DNA of 64,000 nucleotides from Staphylococcus petrasii. Its GTDB lineage: Bacteria > Bacillota > Bacilli > Staphylococcales > Staphylococcaceae. The translations under genes were made by a program, and so were the position numbers. The stretch covers positions 1 through 64,000 of the forward strand of contig NZ_PPRC01000013.1 in NCBI RefSeq assembly GCF_002902565.1, in the 5' to 3' direction. Positions 55,079 to 63,275 of this stretch are shown piece after piece. The notes under the pieces were generated by a model. It was not told the origin of the DNA, ran no database searches, and saw only the letters and a list, made by a program, of their open reading frames with translations. Position 1 is the first letter of the stretch. The number at the start of each line of letters is the position of its first letter.

Positions 55079-56423
55079 ATTTGTATATGTGTGGCTCTTT
55101 ATTATTTGAATGATAAGGTTGCCATGGCATTGTATCTGACTTTGCAAAAGTTACTAAATCACTTATCATTTGTTCACTTAATTCAGTTTCTGAAGTTAAG
55201 TTTTTAATGCCGTGTGCTTTAAGGATATCCATTTTCCCAAACCAAAAGACAAGATCTAGAATGTGATAAGCACTGTTAAATTCAGAAGAGGTTGGTAAGT
55301 GCCAGTCGAAACGTAAAAACCAACGCGTTGAGTGGGACAAGGTTTCTAATAATTGAAGGGCGGGCGCTTTAAAATACAAGTCAGTGACGAGTTTCGCTTG
55401 TTGTTTGCCTGTTTGTGCCTCTATTTCCTTTACATTAATATCATTTAATGCCATGACCTCTACAAAGCGTGAAGGCTCTAATTTACGAGATTCGTTACGA
55501 ATATAACAATCACCTTCATCATTAGTCACATCTATGACGACAAGTTTCTTAAACTTTGATAGTGGACGTGTCATACAGTCATCTTCGATAGGCGTATAAA
55601 TCAATTCCAAACCTTTGGATTTGCCACGCGAAGCCTCATCTAACGCTTGTAATTCCAATATGTCTGAAACTGTTAAATCTTCTAGCTTTTTATTTGGAAA
55701 ATGAGTATCTATCAATTTATGAAAATGTTGCGCTTTTAAGTAGCCAGTTTCTTCTTTATCAAGTCTCAAAGTACCACTGAGTAACATCACTTTATGATAG
55801 AGTGCATCTAATTCAGGCATCTGCATTAAAGCCATAATACTCATACTGCCGGCAGATTGACCCATTAATGTGACATTCTGAGAATCGCCACCAAAGCTTT
55901 CAATATAATGATGAACCCATTTCAATACATTAATTTGATCCGATAGACCATTATTTTTATCAAACATTTCATTAAAATAGGACCAGTCTAAAAAGCCTAA
56001 AGCGCCTAAGCGATAGTTAAATGTGACGACAATCACATCATGTTGTTGAACAATAGCTTCTGGTGTATATAACTCTGCAGAACCATGTCCATTTACAAAT
56101 CCGCCTCCATAAAAATAGATAATGACAGGTTTATTAGTATTATCATTATTTTGCATCCAGATATTTAAATATAAACAATCCTCGTTTTGTGAAAAAGTTA
56201 CATTTTCAGAAGAAAAGAAAGTTTCTAATTTATTATAAGGCTGAGGAGGAATAGTTCTAAAATGAGTAGCTTGAATTTCACCATCCCAAGACGTGTATAA
56301 CTCGGAATGTTTAAAACGGCAATGATGCGTAGGCGGATAAGCATAGGGGATTCCAAGAAATTTAGCAACTCCGTCTTCACTTATACCATGTATCTTTCCG
56401 CTAGTCGTAGTGATTGTAACCAT
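55077..56423 (-). CDS. Type-B carboxylesterase (para-nitrobenzyl esterase type)
   Basis: About 448 residues. The nucleophile elbow GQSAGS, the oxyanion hole YGGGFVNGHGS, and the diagnostic EDCLYLNIW identify the type-B carboxylesterase/lipase family. The start at 56423 (MVTITTTSG) has GGGAGGCG eight bases upstream; the frame is open for 32 more codons but those begin with low-complexity sequence and have no ribosome site. At 448 residues it is shorter than most members, which run to about 490. It hydrolyses short ester substrates, natural substrate unknown. Monocistronic. Confidence 0.9.
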   Translation of the reverse strand: MVTITTTSGKIHGISEDGVAKFLGIPYAYPPTHHCRFKHSELYTSWDGEIQATHFRTIPPQPYNKLETFFSSENVTFSQNEDCLYLNIWMQNNDNTNKPVIIYFYGGGFVNGHGSAELYTPEAIVQQHDVIVVTFNYRLGALGFLDWSYFNEMFDKNNGLSDQINVLKWVHHYIESFGGDSQNVTLMGQSAGSMSIMALMQMPELDALYHKVMLLSGTLRLDKEETGYLKAQHFHKLIDTHFPNKKLEDLTVSDILELQALDEASRGKSKGLELIYTPIEDDCMTRPLSKFKKLVVIDVTNDEGDCYIRNESRKLEPSRFVEVMALNDINVKEIEAQTGKQQAKLVTDLYFKAPALQLLETLSHSTRWFLRFDWHLPTSSEFNSAYHILDLVFWFGKMDILKAHGIKNLTSETELSEQMISDLVTFAKSDTMPWQPYHSNNKEPHIYK

Positions 56424-56479
56424 ATTAAAACGCCTCCCTCTCTCTTCATTCAACCTAACTATAGCACTAAAAGTAGGCA

Positions 56480-56519
56480 TAAAAAATACCAAGCGCGAAG
56501 TAACTTTCACGCTTGGCAT
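56480..56519 (-). terminator. Terminator of the amino-acid permease gene
   Basis: ATGCCAAGCGTGAA and TTCGCGCTTGGTAT form a stem on the minus strand, followed by TTTTTT, ten bases after the permease stop codon. Confidence 0.85.
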
Positions 56520-56528
56520 CGATTAAAT

Positions 56529-58184
56529 TTATTTCTCAGCTTGCTCTTGAGCAGCTTCTCTTTTAGCTTCTTCAAGTGTATCTTTCTTCATTTGCTTATT
56601 GATTTTCTTAGCACGTTTGAAGTAAATACTTTCGAAATAGCTTGTAGTACCGATTTTATAGAAGATTAATGCTAATACAATAATCACAATAAAATCATAA
56701 GGGTAGTGAATTAAGTTGATACCTTTAAATTCTTTACTACCGATAAATGACATAACAGCTAATAGGATTAAGTAAACAATAATCCATAAACTACCGCCGA
56801 TTTGTTTTTTAGTGTTCTTCCAATTCATTTTATATTCATAGAAGAAATAAATTGGTAAACCTAAAATAATAATGAAAATAACTTCGGCAGTTGTTGGCCA
56901 CATTGCCCAGTAAATCGCTAATGAAGCTAAAACGAATGATAATGGTGCCATAACTTTTAACAACGTACCACGGAATGGACGGTGTAATTTAGATCCCATT
57001 TCACGTAGGGCAATTACTGTTGTTGGACCAGTTAAGTAAGCTACTAATGTAGCTGTTGAGATAACCGCCGCAAGTACACCCCAGTCACGGAATAACGTAA
57101 CCATGACCATACTGATAATGGCATTGAATGCAATCGCAACACGTGGAATGTTGTAAGTTGTATTAATTTTTCCTAAGAATTTAGGAATATGACCATTTTG
57201 TTCCATCGCATTTAAGACACGACCTGTAATCGCTACGAATGAAACACCTGTACCAAATGGTGAAACTACCGCTTCAATATATAAAAGAATCGCTAACCAG
57301 TTGATACCTAATAAAATCGCCATGTCTGCGAATGGTGAATTAAAGTTAATACCATGCCAACCATGTTCATGAATCATTGATTGTGGCATAGAAGTAATGA
57401 AAGTACTTTGTAATACAACGTATAATGCAGCACTTAATGTTAATGAGATTGCGATACCGCGCGCAATATTCTTCTCAGGATTTTTAATTTCAGATCCCAT
57501 ATTAATAATTGTTTGGAATGCGTTAAATGAGAAAATGATACCTGATGTCGTTGTAGCCGCAAAGATTGGGGCACTACCATAAGGCATAAATTCACTCATT
57601 GTTGAACCATAGTTACTAGTATCGAAACCAGAAAGCATTAACATAATAATTGTTAAAATAGGCACACCCAATTTAAAGACTGAAATTAAACTTGTAAATG
57701 ATGTTAATAATTTTACTGACCAGTAGTTCAGTAAAGAAAAGATAATGATGATAATATATACGGCAAATAAGCCAATCGTACTAATCGTTCCATTATGCAT
57801 CAACGCGCCAGTAGGTTTTGCCCAATCCCATGGCCAAGAGCTAATGTACTGAACAGCAGATACTGCTTCAATTGGGATAATCGTTACGAGTGAGACCCAG
57901 TTAGCCCATGCAGCGATGAATCCTAATAAAGACCCATGTGTATATTGCGCATAGTTACTCATACCACCAGATTGTGGGAACATAGTCCCGATTTCAATGT
58001 AGTTGTAAGAAATTGTTCCAATGACAATAAATCCGATAATCCACGAAATCACCGCGGCTGGACCAGCTATAGAGGACGCTTCCCATGCACCAAAGAGCCA
58101 ACCAGAACCAATTAAACTACCTAGTCCAAGTAGCACTAATTGAGTCAGACTGATTTTATTACTATTATTATTGTTCTGTCCCAT
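56529..58184 (-). CDS. Amino acid permease, APC superfamily
   Basis: A 551-residue transporter with about twelve membrane segments and a charged C-terminal tail rich in Lys, Glu and Ala. Segment 1 has SLIGSGWLFGAW, the helix-breaking motif of APC transporters, and the segment 6 region reads GIIFSFNAFQTIINMG. The substrate is unknown; relatives in staphylococci carry branched or aromatic amino acids. AAGGAG lies just before the ATG. It stands alone and is divergent from the YdeI-like gene. Confidence 0.9.
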   Translation of the reverse strand: MGQNNNNSNKISLTQLVLLGLGSLIGSGWLFGAWEASSIAGPAAVISWIIGFIVIGTISYNYIEIGTMFPQSGGMSNYAQYTHGSLLGFIAAWANWVSLVTIIPIEAVSAVQYISSWPWDWAKPTGALMHNGTISTIGLFAVYIIIIIFSLLNYWSVKLLTSFTSLISVFKLGVPILTIIMLMLSGFDTSNYGSTMSEFMPYGSAPIFAATTTSGIIFSFNAFQTIINMGSEIKNPEKNIARGIAISLTLSAALYVVLQSTFITSMPQSMIHEHGWHGINFNSPFADMAILLGINWLAILLYIEAVVSPFGTGVSFVAITGRVLNAMEQNGHIPKFLGKINTTYNIPRVAIAFNAIISMVMVTLFRDWGVLAAVISTATLVAYLTGPTTVIALREMGSKLHRPFRGTLLKVMAPLSFVLASLAIYWAMWPTTAEVIFIIILGLPIYFFYEYKMNWKNTKKQIGGSLWIIVYLILLAVMSFIGSKEFKGINLIHYPYDFIVIIVLALIFYKIGTTSYFESIYFKRAKKINKQMKKDTLEEAKREAAQEQAEK

Positions 58185-58373
58185 AAATACTCCTTTTTAA
58201 ATTGTTTTAGTATTCATATAAAATGACACTTTTTAATTATACGCTTATCGTATAATTAGTCAATTTACGTTTTAGTAAATTTGCAAAATATTGTGTTAAT
58301 GATAGTTAATTTTAAAGTTAAATAATATAATAACTGTATTGCTTTCAAATTAATAAGTTAGAAGGTGTTAGAG

Positions 58374-58973
58374 ATGACGCATAAACAAGCTAATGATAAA
58401 GTTTTAGCTTTTTTGGAAAAGGATAGTCAATGGAAGGAAGCCTATCAATATCTTAGAGATTTAATATTTGAAGAAACTAAATTAGAAGAGACCTATAAAT
58501 GGATGCATCCGTGTTATACATTAAACGGAGCAAATGTGGTATTAATCCATGGCTTTAAACATTATGTAGCGCTTCTCTTTCATAAAGGTGCCATCTTGGA
58601 AGATCAATATCATACGTTAATTCAACAAACGGAGAAGGTTCAAGCAGCGAGACAATTAAGATTTGAAACGTTAGATGAAATTAAAGAGCGTCGTGATGAG
58701 ATTCTTTATTATGTGAATGAAGCGATTAAAGTTGAAAAAGCTGGCAAGAAAGTGGAAATGAAGAAAACGGAGGATTACGACATACCTGAAGAATTACAAA
58801 GTAAACTTGACGAAGTGCCAGAGTTTAAAGAAGCCTTTTATAATTTAACGCCTGGACGTCAACATCAATATATTTATCACATTTCACAAGCCAAACGTAG
58901 TCAGACAAGACAAAGCAGAGTGGAGAAATATTATAATCATATCTTAGAAGGCAAAGGCATGCATGATAAATAA
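58374..58973 (+). CDS. YdeI/OmpD-associated family protein (DUF1801)
   Basis: A 199-residue soluble protein. The N-terminal half (EAYQYLRDLIFEETKLEETYKWMHPCYTLNGANVVLIHGFKHYVALLFHKGA) is a DUF1801 domain; the C-terminal PEFKEAFYNLTPGRQHQYIYHISQAKRSQTRQSRVEKY is the YdeI extension. Bacillus YdeI is a weakly understood stress- and peptide-resistance protein, so a role in antimicrobial peptide tolerance is a guess. The start at 58374 has GAAGGTG six bases before it. An 800-base repeat-rich region follows. Confidence 0.83.
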   Translation: MTHKQANDKVLAFLEKDSQWKEAYQYLRDLIFEETKLEETYKWMHPCYTLNGANVVLIHGFKHYVALLFHKGAILEDQYHTLIQQTEKVQAARQLRFETLDEIKERRDEILYYVNEAIKVEKAGKKVEMKKTEDYDIPEELQSKLDEVPEFKEAFYNLTPGRQHQYIYHISQAKRSQTRQSRVEKYYNHILEGKGMHDK

Positions 58974-59020
58974 AATGTAGTTCTTCAATAGATGGTCATT
59001 TCACTTAAGTTGTAAAGAAA

Positions 59021-59232
59021 TTCTAAGATGAACATTCACTCATTTTTGTTGCGACGCTTTCTTGCGGGAAAGGCTCTAAAGTAGTTCTTTGATTTTAATC
59101 ATTAGAACTACTTACTTAAGTGTGTAAACACTTAAGTTCCTTCCCCAGCTTGCTTTGTTTGTAGACTTTCTATGCGAAAGTCTTTGTGCTGGGGCCCCGC
59201 GCGCAACAACACTTGTAGTTCATCTCTAGAAT
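59021..59232. repeat. Intergenic palindromic repeat, copy 8, with a STAR-like GGGGCCCC core
   Basis: Outer arms AATTCTAAGATGAAC and GTTCATCTCTAGAATT. The middle holds a nested TAAGTGTGTAAACACTTA hairpin (59111-59136 area) and GCTGGGGCCCCGCGCGCAACAA, which resembles the STAR (GGGGCCCC) repeats known in staphylococci. Much of the 800-base gap after the YdeI-like gene is this element. Confidence 0.65.
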
Positions 59233-59509
59233 TTCTTACATAAGTGCAAAGCACTTATGTTCATTAACATAACTAACTTTTTTACTACGTTCCATTCTTT
59301 ATAAAGAACTACTTATATAAGCCTAGACAATTACATTTAATAATATCTAAATACTTAGTTAATTTTTCTAGACTAAGTATTTTTCTTTGGAAATAATTAG
59401 GCATCTAAATTTTTCCTAAACATAATTAAATATAAATATTCAGTATCATAACACGTCTTCTAAAAATAATAATTTAATGAAGTTAAGTATTATGTCAATT
59501 TTGAAAGTT

Positions 59510-59638
59510 GTTCTAAGATAGGTAGCGAAACGTAGTTGAGTGACGCCTGAGGGAGCAGGATGAGTGTCGAGACCAAGGCTCGACCCAGCCCCCTAGGCAA
59601 GCACCTCAACTAAAGTGAGTGAACATCTATCTTAGAAC
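59510..59638. repeat. Intergenic palindromic repeat, copy 9
   Basis: The most complete copy: GTTCTAAGATA at the left and TATCTTAGAAC at the right end, with inner arms ACGTAGTTGAGTGACGCC and GCACCTCAACTAAAG. The core reads GAGGGAGCAGGATGAG, then CGAGACCAAGGCTCG. It is the reference for this family. Confidence 0.8.
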
Positions 59639-59723
59639 GTCTACACAACTTAAGTGGAATGAAAACCATTTTAGAACTGTATTAGGAATACAAACTAGCA
59701 ATACGAAGTATTGAATACATAAC

Positions 59724-59760
59724 GAGCCCCTCCATAATGTGGATTATGGAGGGGCTTTTA
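59724..59760. terminator. Terminator after the butanediol dehydrogenase gene
   Basis: GAGCCCCTCCATAAT and ATTATGGAGGGGCT form a strong stem 30 bases beyond the gene's stop codon. T runs are short on both strands. Confidence 0.75.
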
Positions 59761-59789
59761 GGGAATGCTATTATAATTTAATCAATAGA

Positions 59790-60833
59790 TTAGCCGTTTA
59801 ATTTAACTAGGATTTTAGCTTGTGATTTATCGTTTACTAATTGTTCGAAACCAGATTCAACAATGTTTTCTAATTCGATTTCATCTGTTACTACGCTCTT
59901 AACATCTAAGCTTCCGTTCGCAATTAAGTCAATTGTTTGTTGGAATGTAGTAGGTGAGTAAGCGATAGTTGAAGCTAAATGAACACCAGAGTTAGTTAAT
60001 AACATTGGGTCAAAGTTAACTTCATGCGCAAAGATAGAAACGATAACTACTGTACCTCTAGGACGTGTTACTTTAACTGATTGTGCTAATGTTACACCTA
60101 CACCAGCTACTTCGAAAGTAACGTCTACACCGTTTTCAGTGTGTTCATTAATGTATTCAACAGGTTCTACGTCACCAGAATTAATAACGTGAGTAGCGCC
60201 CACTTCTTTAGCTTTAGCTAAACGTTCTTCTGATAAATCGAAAACGAAGATTTTACTTGCGCCAGCAGCTTTAGCTGCAACGACTGTTAATAAACCGATT
60301 GGTCCTGCACCAAAGATAGCTACAGTGTCACCAAATAATAAATTACCTTCTTTAACAGCTTGAACTGCTACAGCTGTTGGTTCTACTAATGCACCTTCTT
60401 TAGCAGATACATTTTCAGGTAAAGCGTAAACATTTTCTTCAGGAGCGTTAGTGAATTCTGCGAAACCACCATCTGAACCTAATCCGATGAATGAGTAACC
60501 ATCATATAAATCTACGCTTTCGTCTTTTTCACGTTTAGAAACAGTTGGGTTAACAACAACGCGGTCGCCTTTTTTATATTTAGTTACATCTTTACCAACT
60601 TCTTCAACCACACCAGCAAATTCATGACCTAAAGTTACAGGTGCTTTTTGACCTAAGAATGGGTCAGGTTTATCTGTAGAGATAAAGACAGGTCCTTCTA
60701 AATATTCGTGTAAGTCAGTACCACAAATTCCAGCCCAAGATACTTTAACTTTCACTTCATTATCTTTTAATTGTTTAGGTTCGCGATCCTCAACACGAAC
60801 ATCTTTTTGACCATACCATACTGCTGCTTTCAT
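59790..60833 (-). CDS. 2,3-butanediol dehydrogenase (zinc-type MDR)
   Basis: A 347-residue zinc-dependent medium-chain dehydrogenase. The catalytic zinc cysteine and histidine regions are WAGICGTDLHEY and TLGHEFAGVVEEVG, and the NAD-binding motif is GAGPIGLL. The sequence resembles Bacillus BdhA (346 residues), so it likely interconverts acetoin and 2,3-butanediol to balance NADH in low oxygen. A structural zinc cluster is absent. The upstream region has an approximate palindrome, TGCTTTAACGTTTAAAAGCA at 61039-61058. Monocistronic. Confidence 0.88.
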   Translation of the reverse strand: MKAAVWYGQKDVRVEDREPKQLKDNEVKVKVSWAGICGTDLHEYLEGPVFISTDKPDPFLGQKAPVTLGHEFAGVVEEVGKDVTKYKKGDRVVVNPTVSKREKDESVDLYDGYSFIGLGSDGGFAEFTNAPEENVYALPENVSAKEGALVEPTAVAVQAVKEGNLLFGDTVAIFGAGPIGLLTVVAAKAAGASKIFVFDLSEERLAKAKEVGATHVINSGDVEPVEYINEHTENGVDVTFEVAGVGVTLAQSVKVTRPRGTVVIVSIFAHEVNFDPMLLTNSGVHLASTIAYSPTTFQQTIDLIANGSLDVKSVVTDEIELENIVESGFEQLVNDKSQAKILVKLNG

Positions 60834-61038
60834 AAAGTAAAACTTCCCTTCGTTAAATACTTATTACATCTTTAGATTAATACTAACTATGTCGGAATTC
60901 AATTCTTCCTAGTAAAATTTCCCTATTGATTTTGAAGATTTTGACAATTCTATGAACTTTGTTGATGACAATACTATTTCTTATTATTTAATTTCTTTTA
61001 CTTTAAAAGTATTATTGTAGCTTTCTTAATTGTTATAT

Positions 61039-61058
61039 TGCTTTAACGTTTAAAAGCA
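61039..61058 (-). promoter_or_regulatory. Approximate palindrome upstream of butanediol dehydrogenase
   Basis: TGCTTT...AAAGCA arms of six bases flank AACGTTT, about 205 bases before the dehydrogenase start codon. A half-site TTGTGA (61070) follows. Possibly an operator; no factor is assigned. Confidence 0.3.
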
Positions 61059-61104
61059 TAAAAATTGAATTGTGAAACTTTTTTAATAGTTTCAAATATG
61101 TAAC

Positions 61105-61128
61105 GTTTCAAAAAATTATATAGGGTAT
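61105..61128 (+). promoter_or_regulatory. Sigma-B-type promoter of opuC
   Basis: GTTT at 61105-61108 and GGGTAT at 61123-61128 are separated by 14 bases, which matches the sigma-B consensus of staphylococci and Bacillus. It lies about 180 bases upstream of opuCA. opuC is sigma-B controlled in Listeria, which supports the call. Confidence 0.65.
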
Positions 61129-61194
61129 ATAGTAATAAATGACGAAAAATTAACGAATTACATAGAAATTGAATTTACTAAAATTTTATGAAGC

Positions 61195-61260
61195 AAAGGT
61201 CATGAGACCCTTGTTTAACTTATAACACATTTGTTTAACAATGGGACTAATGGCCTTTTT
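61195..61260 (+). terminator. Leader hairpin/attenuator upstream of opuCA
   Basis: AAAGGTCATGAGACCC and GGGACTAATGGCCTTT form a 16-base stem with two mismatches and one wobble pair, followed by TTTTT. The 32-base loop has TTGTTTAAC twice. It lies between the sigma-B promoter and opuCA, and no upstream plus-strand gene would need it. Confidence 0.6.
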
Positions 61261-61307
61261 ATGTTCGTTTCTTTTTCATCAGGGTTGAATTAGGAAGGAG
61301 AAAGCTA

Positions 61308-62615
61308 ATGACGCTAAGTATTAAAAACTTAACCAAGATTTATTCAGGGAATAAAAAGGCAGTAGATAATATTTCATTAGATATTGAATCTGGAGAGTTT
61401 ATTGCTTTTATTGGGACAAGTGGTAGTGGTAAAACGACAGCTTTACGAATGATTAACCGTATGATTGAAGCTACTGAAGGAACTATTGAAATGAATGGGA
61501 AGAATGTACGAAGCATGAATCCAGTAGAATTACGACGCAGTATTGGTTACGTGATTCAACAAATTGGGCTTATGCCACACATGACTATTCGTGAAAACAT
61601 TGTGTTAGTACCGAAACTTTTAAAATGGTCTAAAGAAAAGAAAGATGCGAAAGCGAAGGAATTAATTAAGTTAGTAGACTTACCTGAAGAGTATTTGGAT
61701 CGATATCCATCTGAATTATCAGGCGGTCAACAACAACGTATAGGGGTTGTACGTGCATTAGCAGCTGAACAAGATATTATCTTAATGGATGAACCCTTTG
61801 GTGCATTAGACCCTATTACGAGAGACACTCTACAAGATTTAGTAAAAGAATTACAACAAAAGTTAGGAAAAACATTCATATTTGTAACGCATGATATGGA
61901 TGAAGCGATTAAATTGGCAGACCGCATTTGTATTATGTCACAAGGTAAAGTTGTGCAATACGATACGCCAGATAATATCTTAAGAAATCCAGCGAATGAT
62001 TTCGTTAAAGAGTTTATTGGACAAAACAGACTGATTCAAGACCGTCCTAATATGAGAACTGTTGAAGATGCGATGATTACACCTGTTACTGTTAAAGCAG
62101 ATGATTCTTTAAATGACGCAGTTAATATTATGAGACAAAAACGTGTCGATACTATCTTTGTGGTAAATAATCATAATCGCTTATTAGGTTTCTTAGATAT
62201 TGAGGATATTAACCAAGGTTTACGCCAAAGAAAAGAACTTATCGATACAATGCAACGTGATGTTTATAAAGTACATATAGATTCAAAATTACAAGACTCA
62301 GTTCGTACCATTCTTAAACGAAATGTGAGAAACGTTCCAGTTGTTGATAACGATAATACGTTAATTGGTTTAATTACACGTGCTAATTTAGTGGATATCG
62401 TATACGACTCAATTTGGGGCGAAGGCGATGAAGAAATGGAATTGTCAGATACACATATGAATGATGTAGAACGTGAGAATGAAATCGGTAATCAAGAGAA
62501 AAAAGAAATAGCACAACATCAACATGAAGATGCGACACATAAACAAAAAGACGTAACTGATCGTTTTGATACAGAGAATTTAGATGATACGCATGATTCA
62601 GGAGTTGATCGTTAA
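61308..62615 (+). CDS. opuCA: Glycine betaine/carnitine/choline ABC transporter ATPase OpuCA
   Basis: A 435-residue ATPase: Walker A GTSGSGKT, Q-loop in VIQQIGLMPH, signature LSGGQQQRIG, Walker B LMDEPFGALDP. A CBS domain pair follows at about residues 255-375 (MRTVEDAMITPVTV, and VRNVPVVDNDNTLIGLI), which senses ionic strength or c-di-AMP in relatives. The tail is an extra His/Asp/Lys-rich stretch (EIAQHQHEDATHKQKD), making it 20-30 residues longer than I recall for S. aureus. It powers osmoprotectant uptake. AAGGAGAAAGC precedes the ATG. Confidence 0.94.
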   Translation: MTLSIKNLTKIYSGNKKAVDNISLDIESGEFIAFIGTSGSGKTTALRMINRMIEATEGTIEMNGKNVRSMNPVELRRSIGYVIQQIGLMPHMTIRENIVLVPKLLKWSKEKKDAKAKELIKLVDLPEEYLDRYPSELSGGQQQRIGVVRALAAEQDIILMDEPFGALDPITRDTLQDLVKELQQKLGKTFIFVTHDMDEAIKLADRICIMSQGKVVQYDTPDNILRNPANDFVKEFIGQNRLIQDRPNMRTVEDAMITPVTVKADDSLNDAVNIMRQKRVDTIFVVNNHNRLLGFLDIEDINQGLRQRKELIDTMQRDVYKVHIDSKLQDSVRTILKRNVRNVPVVDNDNTLIGLITRANLVDIVYDSIWGEGDEEMELSDTHMNDVERENEIGNQEKKEIAQHQHEDATHKQKDVTDRFDTENLDDTHDSGVDR

Positions 62616-63250
62616 TGAGAGAATTTTTCCAAGAATATGGAAGCCAACTCGTATCAAAAACAATCGAACATTTTTACATATCAGTCATCGCGCTATTGCT
62701 TGCGATTGTTGTAGCGGTACCATTAGGTATTTTATTATCTAAAACTAAACGTACTGCGAATGTCGTGTTAACGATTGCGGGTGTGCTTCAAACGATACCG
62801 ACGTTAGCCGTTTTAGCACTTATGATTCCAATCTTTGGTGTAGGTAAGACGCCAGCGATTGTCGCACTATTTATTTATGTATTATTACCAATTTTAAATA
62901 ATACCGTACTTGGTGTACAAAATATTGATAAAAATATTATTCAAGCCGGAACCAGTATGGGTATGACAAAATTTCAATTAATGAAGGATGTAGAGTTGCC
63001 ACTTGCTTTACCATTAATCATTAGTGGCATTCGTTTATCAAGTGTGTACGTTATTGCTTGGGCGACATTAGCAAGTTATGTCGGCGCAGGTGGTTTAGGT
63101 GACCTTGTATTTAACGGTCTAAACTTATATCAACCGCCAATGATTATTAGTGCTGCTATTCTTGTTACTTGTTTAGCTTTAATTGTAGACTTCTTGCTTT
63201 CTTTAGTTGAAAAGTGGGCTGTGCCTAAAGGACTTAAAGTATCTAGATAA
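62615..63250 (+). CDS. opuCB: OpuC permease subunit OpuCB
   Basis: A 211-residue permease of the binding-protein-dependent type, with about six membrane segments. The cytoplasmic EAA-like loop is AGTSMGMTKFQLMKDVELPLALP, which docks on the ATPase. It opens MREFFQEYGSQLVSKTIEHFYIS, typical of OpuCB. The ATG overlaps the opuCA stop (TAATG), and AGGAG lies upstream, so translation is coupled. It pairs with OpuCC and, further right, presumably OpuCD. Confidence 0.94.
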   Translation: MREFFQEYGSQLVSKTIEHFYISVIALLLAIVVAVPLGILLSKTKRTANVVLTIAGVLQTIPTLAVLALMIPIFGVGKTPAIVALFIYVLLPILNNTVLGVQNIDKNIIQAGTSMGMTKFQLMKDVELPLALPLIISGIRLSSVYVIAWATLASYVGAGGLGDLVFNGLNLYQPPMIISAAILVTCLALIVDFLLSLVEKWAVPKGLKVSR

Positions 63251-63275
63251 TTGACAAGGGAGGATTTCTAAATTT

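Noticed and set aside
58974-59789. Possible mobile element with a transposase
   Set aside because: The gap contains palindromic repeats but no frame of meaningful length and no transposase motif.
61070-61096. Rex box upstream of butanediol dehydrogenase
   Set aside because: Only one half (TTGTGA) fits; the second half is TTTTTAATAG instead of TCACAA.
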